In this document: piece after piece, positions 1-11,852 of the stretch
Numbering within the stretch: the first letter of the stretch is position 1
Layout of the letters: every line of letters starts with the position of its first letter
Source: DATFVJ01 sp963851085
GTDB lineage: Bacteria; Actinomycetota; Actinomycetes; Streptosporangiales; Streptosporangiaceae
Direction: 5' to 3'
Length of the DNA: 64,000 nt
Assembly: GCA_963851085.1 (NCBI GenBank)
Contig: CAWKNX010000010.1
Location: 620,001 to 684,000 of the forward strand
Translations under genes and position numbers: made by a program
Notes under the pieces: model-generated
Told to the model about the DNA's origin: nothing
Databases searched by the model: none
The model's input: the letters and a program-made list of their open reading frames with translations, nothing else

Positions 1-984
1 CTCCAGACTCTTACTAGCGTTCCGGCGTACACGCAGCCGGATACGGCGCCGGTCCAGTCGGTCGTATTCGAGATCAACGGCAAGCCGGTGCGCTTGTCGT
101 GTACCACAGGTCAGCCTCCCGCGCTCCAGACCAGCTTGTGCGCAGGCCCGGTCCCGGCACCCGGGTCACGCGCTTACTACGTCGACAGCAAGGGGCGGGT
201 GGCGACGTTGTTCGGATCCCCGCCAGACACGGCGGCGCCTGGGCCCGCCGGGTCCGGGCGACTGCCCTTCCAGCGGATCGCGGTGTCCCCGGACCAGATG
301 AGCGTTGCCGGCGTGTCGGACGGCGCGCTCTACACGGGCGGCCTCACTCAGAATGGCTCGCTGGCGCGCCGGCTCGCCGCCACGAGCATTACGTCGCTGT
401 CGTGGGACAGCTCGGGTGGCCTGTGGGTTGCCGGGCGGTCCGGCCGCCAGACGCACGTCTGGTGGCTTGATCGAGGTCTGTCGCCGGTGCTGGTGGATGT
501 GCCGAGGAAGATCGGGGCCGTTACCGCGCTGCGGGTGGCGCCGGACGGCGTCCGCGTGGCGATGGTGGCGGGATCGGGTGCCGGCGCGCGTCTGTGGCTG
601 GCGGCGATCGAACGCAGCGGCAATCAGATGGCGATCGGGCCCGCGGTGCCCATCGGCACCGATATACCAGCCACGATTAGCGACTTGACCTGGTATGACA
701 CTGGTGACGTGATCGCCTTGACCCAGCTGTCTTCTGGCTCGGAGCTGTACGAGGTCCCCGTGGACGGCGGGCAGCCCAGGCCGATCGCGACCGAGTCAGG
801 TACGGTCTCGATCACCGCGTCGAGCGCCGTCTCAGGAGGCAGCCAGCTTGTGGCCGAGCGCAGCGATCACACGCTGGTGCAGCTGCCCGATCCGAGTGGA
901 TCGATCTGGCGGCCCGTGGCAACCACAGACGGCTCGGACACCTCGCACGCCTCCCAGGGAACGTCGCCGGTTTACCCAGGTTGA
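1..984 (+). CDS. lpqB: Lipoprotein LpqB, C-terminal part (5' end outside window)
   Basis: The reading frame is open from the first base, so the gene starts upstream of the window. The first visible residues (VVFEINGKPV) look like the end of a GerMN domain. The rest resembles the LpqB beta-propeller, with repeated 'SPDQMSVAGVSDGALY' and 'APDGVRVAMVAG' type blades. LpqB is a lipoprotein that works with the MtrB sensor kinase of the MtrAB two-component system in cell-envelope homeostasis. The usual order mtrA-mtrB-lpqB-(comF)-hpf-secA supports the call, since hpf and secA follow here. An internal GTG at position 88 is not a start. Domain assignment is from pattern recognition only. Confidence 0.85.
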   Translation, partial: LQTLTSVPAYTQPDTAPVQSVVFEINGKPVRLSCTTGQPPALQTSLCAGPVPAPGSRAYYVDSKGRVATLFGSPPDTAAPGPAGSGRLPFQRIAVSPDQMSVAGVSDGALYTGGLTQNGSLARRLAATSITSLSWDSSGGLWVAGRSGRQTHVWWLDRGLSPVLVDVPRKIGAVTALRVAPDGVRVAMVAGSGAGARLWLAAIERSGNQMAIGPAVPIGTDIPATISDLTWYDTGDVIALTQLSSGSELYEVPVDGGQPRPIATESGTVSITASSAVSGGSQLVAERSDHTLVQLPDPSGSIWRPVATTDGSDTSHASQGTSPVYPG

Positions 985-1385
985 TCTGCGGAGAGAATAT
1001 TTGAACTCTGTGTGATTGATCACGACGATATCCCTGCCCGCCCCCCTGACATTCCGTCCTCGGCGAGCTAGCGTTCCTCACATGGCACCCGCCCGGGTCC
1101 GTGGTTGCGTCGGGCAGGGCACCCCGCAGTGGGGCGCTCTTTCCGGCAAGCCGATGCCAGCCGCAGGCGAAGCGGCCCACGTAAGGCGACTTCTTGTCGA
1201 CCGATCACGGTGCGGCTTAGAAGTAAGTCCTGCCCCGCCGGTGGATCAGACGTCCTCCGGGCCAGGGAGAAGAGCACCAGTGGCGACTGGAAAGCCGCGA
1301 GACTCTCAGCAGGCGGATGTGGGGACGAAGACCAGGTCGGCCGGGCGGGTGCTGCCGTTTCGTGTAGCTCGGAAGGGGGTCCCGA
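985..1385. other. Intergenic region without a recognisable gene
   Basis: About 400 bases separate lpqB from hpf. In many actinomycetes a ComF-like phosphoribosyltransferase gene sits here. I searched all frames by eye for its CxxC cluster and its PRPP-binding VDDV/TTGAT region and found neither. The left end is AT-richer and contains the short palindrome TGTGATTGATCAC at 1011-1023, which could be an operator. It has a 4-base centre, unlike the 6-base centre of a CRP site. The promoter of hpf is expected in this stretch. Confidence 0.35.
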
Positions 1386-2060
1386 GTGGACATCGTCTTC
1401 AAGGGTCGCCGCACTGGTGTGCCTGAGAGGTTCCGTCAGCAGGCGTCCGTCAAGCTCGCGAAGATCGAGAAACTGGACCAGAAGCTGATCCGGATCGACG
1501 TTGAGGTATCCCAGGAACGTAACCCGCGTCAGGCAGGCCGCCGTGAACGCGTTGAGCTCACCATCACGCACCGGGGCCCGGCGATCCGGGCGGAGGCGGC
1601 AGCCGACGACCGGTATGCCGCACTTGATCTCGCGATAGCCAAGCTCGAGTCGCGGCTGCGCCGGGCGAACGACAGGCGTGATGCGCGTAACTGCGATCAC
1701 ACTTCGGTGCGGCTCATGGCGGCCGAAGCCGCGGCGCTCGCCTCCCTGGCCGAACGGACCGCCAGCTCAAACGGATCCGCGGCCGGCGCGGCGGAGGCAC
1801 ATGGCAGTGTGGATGCCGCAGCGGGTAATCTCGAGGGAGCCGATCGGGTCGTCCCCATCGAGATGGAGGGTGACGGCCCGCTCGTCGTGCGGGAGAAGGC
1901 CCACCCGGCCGGCCCGATGACGATTGACCAGGCGCTGTTCGAGATGGAACTGGTCGGCCACGACTTCTTCTTGTTCCGCGACTCCGGGTGCGGTCATGCC
2001 AGCGTCGTCTACCGGCGGCGTGGCTATGACTACGGGGTCATCCGTCTCGTCGAGAGCTGA
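1386..2060 (+). CDS. hpf: Long-form ribosome hibernation promoting factor
   Basis: 224 residues, the length of long HPF. The N-terminal S30AE/YfiA fold (about residues 1-105) starts VDIVFKGRRTGVPERFRQQA and contains the basic ERNPRQAGRRERVELTI stretch that contacts the decoding centre. A low-complexity linker follows (about 115-170). The C-terminal dimerisation domain (about 175-224) contains ALFEMELVGHDFFLFRD and the terminal YDYGVIRLVE typical of the family. Long HPF dimerises 70S ribosomes into 100S particles in stationary phase. The GTG start is preceded by AAGGGGG. Position between lpqB and secA is conserved in actinobacteria. Confidence 0.95.
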   Translation: MDIVFKGRRTGVPERFRQQASVKLAKIEKLDQKLIRIDVEVSQERNPRQAGRRERVELTITHRGPAIRAEAAADDRYAALDLAIAKLESRLRRANDRRDARNCDHTSVRLMAAEAAALASLAERTASSNGSAAGAAEAHGSVDAAAGNLEGADRVVPIEMEGDGPLVVREKAHPAGPMTIDQALFEMELVGHDFFLFRDSGCGHASVVYRRRGYDYGVIRLVES

Positions 2061-2104
2061 CATGCGTGAGCGTGCCGCGCCGTCGAGCGGGGGGCACGCA
2101 CTGG

Positions 2105-2127
2105 TGGTCTGTGGCTTTTACAGACCA
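2105..2127 (+). terminator. Hairpin after hpf
   Basis: TGGTCTGT and ACAGACCA form a perfect 8-bp stem around a 7-base loop, 45 bases after the hpf stop. There is no T-tract after it, as is common for actinobacterial terminators. It would separate hpf from the response regulator gene. Confidence 0.45.
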
Positions 2128-2327
2128 CGAGGTATTCACGCAACGCCCCGCGGCGCTTGCGTGTCGTGATCAGGTCCGTCAGAGTCTGATCACAGGGGGA
2201 CCGGCGCTCGCGCGCGCCGGGTAAGTGTTGGCAACGGGTGGTGGGTGGCCGCTGGCTGCCTGCCATCGACAGGTACCGTGGGCGGCTGCCACCCGTAGCC
2301 GCGGCTGGTGCAAGGGCTGGAGGAACG

Positions 2328-3035
2328 GTGAGCGCAGATCCCGGCAACCGTGAGCGCAAGCGGTACGCCGAGCCGATTCGCGTGCTGATCGTCGATGACC
2401 ACGCGCTGTTCCGCCGCGGACTCGAGATGGTCCTCAAGGAAGAGGAGGACATCGAGGTCGTCGGCGAGGCATGCGACGGCGACGAGGCCGTTGCCAGGGC
2501 GGCCGAGGCGCTGCCCGACGTGGTGCTGATGGACATCCGGATGCCTCGCCGCAGCGGTATCGCGGCCTGCAGGTCCATGAAGACAGCCGGGCCGAGCGCG
2601 AAGATCGTGATGCTGACGATCAGCGACGAGGAGGAGGATCTCTTCGACGCGATCAAGGCAGGTGCGAGCGGGTACCTGCTCAAGGACATCCCGCTGGACG
2701 AGGTGGCGGAGTCTGTCCGTGCCGTGCACGGTGGTCAGTCCCTCATCAATCCCTCGATGGCCGCGAAGCTCATCTCCGAGTTCGCCACGCTCGCCAGGCG
2801 CGAAGGCGAGGAGCGGACAGAGCAGGTTCCCGCACCAAAGCTCACCGACAGGGAGATGGAAGTGCTCAAGCTCGTCGCCAAGGGCTCGAGCAACCGCGAC
2901 ATCGCCAGGGAACTGTTCATCTCCGAGAACACCGTGAAGAACCACGTGCGGAACATCCTGGAGAAACTGCAGATCCACTCGCGGATGGAAGCCGTGATGG
3001 TCGCCGTGCGAGAAAAGCTGATCGAGCTCAGCTGA
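2328..3035 (+). CDS. NarL/LuxR-type response regulator
   Basis: 235 residues. Receiver domain at about 15-135: acidic pair in IVDDHALFRRG, phospho-acceptor Asp69 in VLMDIRMP, Thr in MLTISDEEE and Lys in GYLLKDIP. LuxR helix-turn-helix at about 165-230: LTDREMEVLKLVAKGSSNRDIA then SENTVKNHVRNIL. The GTG start at 2328 is chosen because GGAGGA lies 5 bases upstream; a longer in-frame start at 2238 has no ribosome site. No kinase gene is adjacent, so it is an orphan here. I recall the same gene between hpf and secA in Streptomyces. Target genes are unknown. Confidence 0.9.
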   Translation: MSADPGNRERKRYAEPIRVLIVDDHALFRRGLEMVLKEEEDIEVVGEACDGDEAVARAAEALPDVVLMDIRMPRRSGIAACRSMKTAGPSAKIVMLTISDEEEDLFDAIKAGASGYLLKDIPLDEVAESVRAVHGGQSLINPSMAAKLISEFATLARREGEERTEQVPAPKLTDREMEVLKLVAKGSSNRDIARELFISENTVKNHVRNILEKLQIHSRMEAVMVAVREKLIELS

Positions 3036-3096
3036 GCCCACGACCCGACCCTTTCCCGGTCCCACGGCGCGCAGGTCCGGCTCGCAGTTCGCCCTG

Positions 3097-3257
3097 CCCG
3101 CCCGCACTGCCCGCCCGCACTGCCCGCCCGCACTACCCGCCCGCCCGCACTACCCGCCCGCCCGCACTACCCGCCCGCACTACCCGCCCGCACTACCCGC
3201 CCGCACTACCCGCCCGCACTACCCGCCCGCACTACCCGCCCGCACTACCCGCCCGCC
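3097..3257. repeat. 13-bp minisatellite after the response regulator
   Basis: A GC-rich array of the unit CACTACCCGCCCG, with early copies reading CACTGCCCGCCCG and some 17-bp variants carrying one extra CCCG. About 11 units follow in direct orientation. It lies just downstream of the response regulator stop and codes for nothing convincing. The period rules out a codon-phased protein repeat. Confidence 0.85.
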
Positions 3258-3469
3258 CAGTGGGGGCCACCGTCCCGCTGACGATCTTGCCAGCTTGTCA
3301 AGGGGTTTGGGAGGGGTGAGCGCAATTCTGTGGACGAGCGTCGGTGCCTGTGGATGACGGCCAGCAGGCGCCGGGTTCGCGTGCCGACTGCATAGCGCCG
3401 TCCGGCCAGGCACACCCGCACCACCCGCCACAGGGGTTTCGAACGCGCGTGGCCAGGCGGCAGAGATTC

Positions 3470-3522
3470 CATGATCGCGGTATTTTTCCGGCGGATATGT
3501 CCCAAAAGTTACCGCGATCATG
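3470..3522. repeat. 53-bp palindromic element, copy 1 (family A)
   Basis: Starts CATGATCGCGGT and ends ACCGCGATCATG, so the two ends are inverted copies of each other. The same 53-bp element occurs at 24689 and 59209. In this copy the left arm has TATTTTT where the others have TAACTTT. It lies in the space between the convergent response regulator gene and the pseudogene on the minus strand. There is no target-site duplication I can see and no coding capacity. Confidence 0.85.
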
Positions 3523-3531
3523 AAATGGACG

Positions 3532-3898
3532 TTAGCTCGTCGGCACGACATTTGCGGCGACAATCTTGCCGTCGACCACGGTGTAGGTTCCCGCGAAGGT
3601 CGGGTCTGGCACGCCGTTGTTCTGCGGGTACAGCATGAGGATGACCTGGTTCCCGGACTCGTCGGCCGCTGCGACGGCCTGGGCTGCCGTTTCCGGGTAG
3701 CCTGCGGACCACTGCGCGTAGCCGCCATCCTCCCGCTTGCGGCGACAGTCCCAGCAGGTTCCACGCCTCGGCGTAGTTCTGCGAATCGATCTCGCTGATC
3801 TCGGCAGACACCACGGCCCACGGGTCCGTGATCCTCGGGAGCGCCGGAGCGGGCGTCAGTGTGGGCTGCACGGTAATGATCAGCTTGGGCCGTCGTGG
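3532..3898 (-). pseudogene. Broken gene for a small secreted NTF2-like protein
   Basis: Read on the minus strand, one frame gives PWAVVSAEISEIDSQNYAEA then WNLLGLSPQ. A second frame takes over near 3735-3745 and gives YAQWSAGYPETAAQAVAAAD, then ESGNQVILMLYPQNNG and TYTVVDGKIVAANVVPTS before a TAA. Together they resemble the short secreted or lipoprotein domains of actinomycetes that contain 'AWALGG' (NTF2-like). A stop precedes the first part, so the leader is missing too. A frameshift plus loss of the 5' end indicates a remnant. Exact family is uncertain. Confidence 0.6.
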
Positions 3899-4007
3899 CT
3901 ACGCCACCACCGGTCTCCGGCTGTAAGCGTCGCGCGTCTTGGGTTTGCGCACGACAGCTCAGGTTCTCGCTGGCGCGAGGCAGCGCCTGGCTGCTCCGCA
4001 TGCGTGG

Positions 4008-5225
4008 TCAGGCGAGGGCCGCGCGCAGCCGTTCGGCATAGGTTGGGGGGTTGACCTGCCCCACCTGGATGTCGGAACATCCGACCCAGCCGGCGGCTTC
4101 ACGCAGCGCTGCGGCCATCGCCGGGATGGCGGCGGCCCTGTCGAGCGAGACATAACGGGCAAGCAGGGTCTGACCTGCGCGCGCTGGGTCGACGCGGCCG
4201 ACGAGGCGGCCGCCGGCCAGCAGGGGCATCGTGAAATAGCCATGCACGCGCTTCGCCTTCGGCAGGTAGGCCTCCAGGCTGTGGTCGAAGCCGAACATTC
4301 GCTGTGTCCGCTTGCGGTCCCAGATGAGCGAATCGAAAGGCGACAGCAGCGTGGTGCGGTGGTGCCCGCGTGGCGGTTCGGCGAGGGCAGCCGGATCCGC
4401 CCAGGCAGCGAGCGGCCGGGGCCCGTCGATCGTGACCGGGACGAGTCCCGCGGCCTCGGCGCCGTAGTCAGCGAGACTGGTATGGCCCTCGGCGGTCTTA
4501 CCGAAGTTGCGCAGCCGGTGGTAATCGATGAGATCTGCCCGCGTGACGACGCCGAGCGCCCGCGCGGCGACGGCCGCGAGATGGCTCACACACTCCCCGT
4601 CCGAGGGCCCGCCTGCCAGCAGATCTGCTGGTATGACCCGCTCTGGCAGGTCGTAGACGCGACGCCAGCCCGAACGCCGGGTGCACACCACCTCACCGAT
4701 GTCGAGCAGCCACTCAACCGCGATCTTCACCTCGGACCAGTCCCACCACGGCCCCCCGGCTTTGGCTCCGCCGAGCTGGGTGGCAGTCAGCGGGCCCTCG
4801 GCTCGCAGCCGGCTCAGCACATCCTTGCAGGCATGCTCGGGCACGTCATGCCACCGCAGGCCACGGGACAGGAACGAGCGCCTGCGGAAGGCGTAATACG
4901 GCCATTCCTCGATCGGCAGGATGCATGCCGCATGTGACCAGTACTCGAAGGCGGCCGGCTGACGCGGATGCCAGTAGGCGCGTTCGATCCGGTCGCGGCC
5001 GACTGGGCCAAGGCGGGCGTACGCGACAAGCTCGTGCGAACGGGCAAGAACGCTGATCGTGTCCAACTGCACGGCGCCGATGCGGCGCATCATTCCCGCG
5101 ACACCGCCGCGGCGCCCTGCCGCCCCGAGGAATCCCTGCGCACGCAGGGTAATCTTGCGCACGTCACCAGGGGAGAGGGTGAGCTCAGGCGTGCGCGACG
5201 CGGTCTCACGCGCGGATCCGGTCAC
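4008..5225 (-). CDS. Winged-helix protein of the YcaQ DNA glycosylase family
   Basis: 405 residues starting at a GTG. The N-terminal half has the YcaQ signature RIGAVQLDTISVLARSHELV, in which the QxD pair corresponds to the catalytic residues of interstrand-crosslink glycosylases such as E. coli YcaQ. Further family features are AYWHPRQPAAFEYWSHAACI, FLSRGLRW, EWLLDIGEVVCTRRSGWRR and the C-terminal SPFDSLIWDRKRTQRMFGFD. These proteins unhook DNA crosslinks or alkylated bases. It is convergent with the upstream pseudogene region and transcribed towards the repeat at 3470. Homology is clear; substrate is not proven. Confidence 0.8.
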   Translation of the reverse strand: MTGSARETASRTPELTLSPGDVRKITLRAQGFLGAAGRRGGVAGMMRRIGAVQLDTISVLARSHELVAYARLGPVGRDRIERAYWHPRQPAAFEYWSHAACILPIEEWPYYAFRRRSFLSRGLRWHDVPEHACKDVLSRLRAEGPLTATQLGGAKAGGPWWDWSEVKIAVEWLLDIGEVVCTRRSGWRRVYDLPERVIPADLLAGGPSDGECVSHLAAVAARALGVVTRADLIDYHRLRNFGKTAEGHTSLADYGAEAAGLVPVTIDGPRPLAAWADPAALAEPPRGHHRTTLLSPFDSLIWDRKRTQRMFGFDHSLEAYLPKAKRVHGYFTMPLLAGGRLVGRVDPARAGQTLLARYVSLDRAAAIPAMAAALREAAGWVGCSDIQVGQVNPPTYAERLRAALA

Positions 5226-5289
5226 GCTGGCAAATAGTAGCCGGAGGGTCTGACATTTCCGGCCCTCCGCCGTCAGCGATCAAGTCACA

Positions 5290-5589
5290 TCAGTACCAGT
5301 CGTTGAAGATCCCGGTGCCGAGCGCCACGATGCCGCCGAGCGCGGCCAGCCCGGTGCCCACCCAGAAGAGCCACCATGTCGGCCCGAATACCAGCCCGGT
5401 ACCGCCGATAATGAACCCCACGATGACGGTCACGACCGAGGCCCACGAGACGGGCCGGCCGTGGTGTCCCTGATGCATGGTGGCGGCCCCAGTGGCCGCG
5501 GCGAGCGCGGCCCTGTCTGCGGCCGTAGGTCCGGCGAGCTGGCCCTCTCCGGCCACCGCGACACTGTCTGATGGCACCTGGTCGGCCAT
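5290..5589 (-). CDS. Small two-TM membrane protein, HGxxPAAW-like
   Basis: 99 residues. A soluble N-terminus of about 45 residues ends in HQGHHGRPVSWASV, which resembles the HGxxPAAW motif of small actinobacterial membrane proteins. Two hydrophobic helices follow, VVTVIVGFIIGGTGLVF and WWLFWVGTGLAALGGIVALG, ending FNDWY. The ATG start has GAGAGGAG upstream. The gene is divergent from secA. Function is unknown. Confidence 0.7.
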   Translation of the reverse strand: MADQVPSDSVAVAGEGQLAGPTAADRAALAAATGAATMHQGHHGRPVSWASVVTVIVGFIIGGTGLVFGPTWWLFWVGTGLAALGGIVALGTGIFNDWY

Positions 5590-5811
5590 GCGCGCGACTC
5601 CTCTCGTCCTGCGGCTCCCATCATTGTGGTCGGTGCGTTCGCGAAGCAAACTGCCGCCCCCCATCCTATGAAGCTCTGTTTTGCGGCGAGGGTCGCCTAC
5701 GATGACTTCGAGTGCCGTGGCATCCTCGCGCGCCTGCGGCCGGTGTGCGCCGCCGGCGGTGGCGTGTGGATGCCAGGAGAGGTCAGATATCCGCGAGGAG
5801 CGCGACGAGAA

Positions 5812-8811
<3,000 letters not shown>

Positions 8812-8838
8812 CAGGCACCTGCGGCGACCCGGCAGTCG

Positions 8839-10074
8839 CTACGCGGCCTCGATGGCCGTGCATTGCCATGCGTTTATCTTGGCTCCCTCCCCGCGCTCAA
8901 GCCGGAGGGCGAGTGCGTGCACCCGCGGCCCGAAGCGCACTACCACGGCCATCTCGACCACGCCATTCGACGGCGTGCTCGCGACGATTCGCCGTATCCG
9001 CGGTTCCTGGGTCGTCGCGAGCAGCGGGCCCAGACGCCGGATATGGCTTCTGGCGCGTTCTGTGGTCCACGGAGTCAGCTGGCGGGGTGGCCTCGACCCG
9101 GCTAGCGTCTCGGCGAGGACCTGCGCGAACTGGCTCGGCCAGGTCGGCCCCGCCGGGCTGTCGCCTGCCGCCCTCAGACCAGCATCTGCCCGGTGCGCGG
9201 CTTCCTGGTGCGCGGCTTCCCGGTGCGCGGCTTCCTGGTGCACAGCCGCTTCGGCCCCGCCGCCACGGCGAGGACCGGGTTCCCGGTGCGCGACCTCCCC
9301 GTGCCCTGCATCCTGGGTCGTTCCATACCTTGGCTGGCTCTGGGTACCTGCCCGGCCCCCGGCATTCTGCCTGTGCCCGTCACCAGGCCGGTCGGAGGTA
9401 CCACTGCCACTGCGGCCCACCGTGGCGCCAAGACCGTCAGGGGGACCCGAGCCCGCCTGGCTGTGCGGGCCCGGGCCTGCCTGGCTGTGCGGGCCCGGGC
9501 CTGCCTGGCTGTGCGGTGCCGGGCCTGCCTGGCTGTGCGGTGCCGGGCCTGCCTGGCTGTGCGGTGCCGGGCCTGCCTGGCTGTGCGGTGCCGGGCCTGC
9601 CTGGCTGTGCGGTGCCGGGCCTGCCTGGCTGTGCGGTGCCGGGCCTGCCTGGCTGTGCGGGCCCGGGCCTGCCTGGCTGTGCGGGCCCGGGCCTGCCTGG
9701 CTGTGCGGGCCCGGGCCTGCCTGCGCCCTTCGGCCACCCGCGAACCGGGTGTCGGCGTTTCTGCTTTCCTGTGCCAGTGGGCTCGCCTGCACGTCGTCGT
9801 CGTACGGCGGTGCCGGATCCGGCACTGTGCACAGCTGGGCGAGGGCCGGATCTGGGAGGGGGCACGTGGGCCGCGAGCCTGGTAACGGCCAGGAGCCCGG
9901 AGGCGGACCCGGGATGCGGCGCTGGCGGCGCCGCGCAAACGTGGCCACCTGGGCTGCATGGGGCACGGGCGCCGCCGCCCTATTTCGGGCACGGGGCAGA
10001 GCTTCGGTCCACTTTATTACATTTGCCCTGTTAAGACCTCTAGGGCTTTCCTGTGGCGACGGCAGCGACGACAT
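8839..10074 (-). CDS. Rv3235-like protein with an expanded repeat region
   Basis: 411 residues, convergent with secA with a 27-base gap. The last 110 residues match the Rv3235 family seen beside secA in actinobacteria: SQFAQVLAETLAGSRPPRQL, RIRRIVASTPSNGVVEMAVV, VRALALRLE-like and WQCTAIEAA. The middle is low complexity: eleven tandem copies of the octapeptide QAGPGPHS or QAGPAPHS, then a pentapeptide-type array of AAHQE/AAHRE. No signal peptide or membrane segment is seen. Start at 10074 has GGGAGG five bases upstream, but the N-terminal 80 residues are not conserved-looking. Function is unknown. Confidence 0.7.
   Translation of the reverse strand: MSSLPSPQESPRGLNRANVIKWTEALPRARNRAAAPVPHAAQVATFARRRQRRIPGPPPGSWPLPGSRPTCPLPDPALAQLCTVPDPAPPYDDDVQASPLAQESRNADTRFAGGRRAQAGPGPHSQAGPGPHSQAGPGPHSQAGPAPHSQAGPAPHSQAGPAPHSQAGPAPHSQAGPAPHSQAGPAPHSQAGPGPHSQAGPGPHSQAGSGPPDGLGATVGRSGSGTSDRPGDGHRQNAGGRAGTQSQPRYGTTQDAGHGEVAHREPGPRRGGGAEAAVHQEAAHREAAHQEAAHRADAGLRAAGDSPAGPTWPSQFAQVLAETLAGSRPPRQLTPWTTERARSHIRRLGPLLATTQEPRIRRIVASTPSNGVVEMAVVVRFGPRVHALALRLERGEGAKINAWQCTAIEAA
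9455..9720. repeat. 24-bp minisatellite inside the Rv3235-like gene
   Basis: Eleven near-perfect direct copies of a 24-base unit containing CCTGGCTGTGCGG. Units come in two versions that differ by two bases (GGGCCCGGG or GGTGCCGGG), ordered three, six, two. Being 24 bp long, the array stays in frame and encodes an 8-residue repeat on the minus strand. The grouping of variants suggests expansion by slippage or unequal exchange. Confidence 0.9.
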
Positions 10075-10393
10075 CTGGCCTCCCGGGAAAAGCGGAAAAC
10101 ATCATGGCTCGGGTAGAAATCCGCCACTTCGGCAAACTCACGCAGTGTCTTCGTTGTAGCGCACGCCGGTGACATTTTCGCTGCGCGGAACCTGAGGATC
10201 GCGCCTCGTTCAGCGTCGGTCACCGGCCAAGGGCCCGTCAGTCGGGACAGGCCAGCCGGTACCGCAGTAGCGGCTGACAAGGAAGGCCAGCACGTGGATG
10301 CTGACTCCGCCGGCGGGGGACAATCACTGGGGGGACCGGACACGACGGCAGGAGCCAGATGCGAGTGCATACGACTGCCAGGGGGGCGGCACA
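10075..10393. other. Divergent intergenic region before nagA
   Basis: This stretch separates the minus-strand Rv3235-like gene from nagA on the plus strand, so it should hold both promoters. I see no clear -35/-10 pair and no DasR-type operator. A short run of Gs (GGGGGGCGGC) precedes the nagA start. Confidence 0.3.
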
Positions 10394-11755
10394 GTGGCGG
10401 ACACGCTGATCGTGGCGGGCCGCATCGTGCCTGCTACCGGCCCTGAGATCCTGTCGCCCGGGTTCGTGCGGCTCAGCAGTGGTGTCGTGACGGAGGTGGG
10501 TGCTGGACGCCCGTCCGAGCCAGTGGACTTCGACCTGGCGGACGGCGTTCTCGTGCCCGGATTCGTCGATCTTCAGGTGAATGGTCATTTCGGTGTCGAC
10601 CTGGCGGCGGTTGACCCGGTCGGCTGGGCGACCGTCGTGCGGCGCCTGCCCGAGACGGGCACCACCGCGTTCCTGCCCACGTTCATCACCGCCCCTGTGC
10701 ACAAGCTCGCCGGGGCGCTCCGCGCGACCGCGGACCTGCTTGCCGGGCTGCCTCTGGGCGCGCGCGTGCTCGGCGTCCACCTGGAAGGGCCATTCATCTC
10801 CCTCCGCCACCGTGGCGCGCACGATCCCGAATGGATCATCGACCCGGAGCCTGAGACGGTCGCGGAACTCGTCGCGGCGGGTAGCGGGGCACTCAGGCTC
10901 GTCACGCTCGCGCCGGAACGTCATGGGGCACTGGCCGCGATCAAGCAACTGACCGAGGCGGGTGTACGCGTCAGCGTGGGGCACAGCGATGCGACCGCGG
11001 CGCAGGTGGCGGCGGCGGCGGACGCAGGTGCCCGCATGGTCACCCACCTGTTCAACGCACAGGCTGGGATGCATCATCGTGAGCCTGGCGTGGTCGGTCA
11101 GGCACTGGGCGACCCGCGGCTCACGAGCGGTCTCATCGCGGATCTGCACCACATCGCACCCATCGTCTGCAGGATCGCGTTTGCGGCGGCGCCCGGCCGG
11201 ATCGCCGTCGTCACCGACGCGGCGGGTTGCGCGGGCATGCCGCCAGGCCGATATCAGCTCGGCGGCCAGCCGATCGAACTTCCGCCCGGGGACGGCGTAC
11301 CGCCGGTCCGCGCGGACGGGACCCTGGCCGGATCGGCGCTGCGGATGGACGTCGGCGTGTCGAACATGGTCGCGGTCGGCGTCGATCTGACGGCGGCGGT
11401 GATCGCCGCGACCCGGGTGCCGGCCGACGTCATCGGGCGGCCGGATCTCGGCCGGATCAGCGAGGGCGCGGCGGCCGATCTCGTCTGGCTAGGCGACGAC
11501 CTGCGGACCCGTGCGACCTGGATTGCCGGAGATCTGGCGTACTCGGCGTGGCCGAGCAGGGCGCAGCGGGCCCACCATTCGTTCGAGCACGTCCCGTTGG
11601 CCGGGCAGGCCTCTGCGGCCGGGCAGGTTCCGGCCGGCAGGGTTTCACGGCCCGGTGGCAGGGTTCTACGGTGGGGCAGGGTTCTGCGGTGGGGCAGGGT
11701 TCTGCGGTGGGGCAGGGCTCCGCCGCCGGGACGGGCTCCGCGGCCGGGAGGATAG
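10394..11755 (+). CDS. nagA: N-acetylglucosamine-6-phosphate deacetylase
   Basis: 453 residues. Removes the acetyl group of GlcNAc-6-phosphate in amino-sugar catabolism. Motifs in order: VPGFVDLQVNGHFGVD, metal-ligand Glu in HLEGPFIS, His in VSVGHSDAT, His in VTHLFNAQAGMHHREPG, and catalytic Asp in IAVVTDAAGCAGMP. The fold ends near LAYSAWPSRA. About 50 extra residues follow with three copies of RVLRWG encoded by an 18-bp tandem repeat, so the stop codon has probably moved downstream. The GTG start fits the family N-terminus. A SIS-domain sugar isomerase gene follows, which fits a nagA-nagB style unit. Confidence 0.9.
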   Translation: MADTLIVAGRIVPATGPEILSPGFVRLSSGVVTEVGAGRPSEPVDFDLADGVLVPGFVDLQVNGHFGVDLAAVDPVGWATVVRRLPETGTTAFLPTFITAPVHKLAGALRATADLLAGLPLGARVLGVHLEGPFISLRHRGAHDPEWIIDPEPETVAELVAAGSGALRLVTLAPERHGALAAIKQLTEAGVRVSVGHSDATAAQVAAAADAGARMVTHLFNAQAGMHHREPGVVGQALGDPRLTSGLIADLHHIAPIVCRIAFAAAPGRIAVVTDAAGCAGMPPGRYQLGGQPIELPPGDGVPPVRADGTLAGSALRMDVGVSNMVAVGVDLTAAVIAATRVPADVIGRPDLGRISEGAAADLVWLGDDLRTRATWIAGDLAYSAWPSRAQRAHHSFEHVPLAGQASAAGQVPAGRVSRPGGRVLRWGRVLRWGRVLRWGRAPPPGRAPRPGG

Positions 11756-11852
11756 CCGGAGGCGCTACGTGACCGAGCACCGCGCTAGCCGGAGAAACCC
11801 AAACCCCCGACGGCGCAGCCGCCACCGTCTGGGCGTCGCCGGACAGGGCTCT

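Noticed and set aside
1011..1023. CRP-type binding site TGTGATTGATCAC
   Set aside because: The half-sites are 4 bases apart instead of 6, so the geometry is wrong for CRP.
10017..10370. 117-codon minus-strand gene before nagA
   Set aside because: It overlaps the better supported Rv3235-like start and has no recognisable motifs; its Cys/Arg-rich end is composition-driven.
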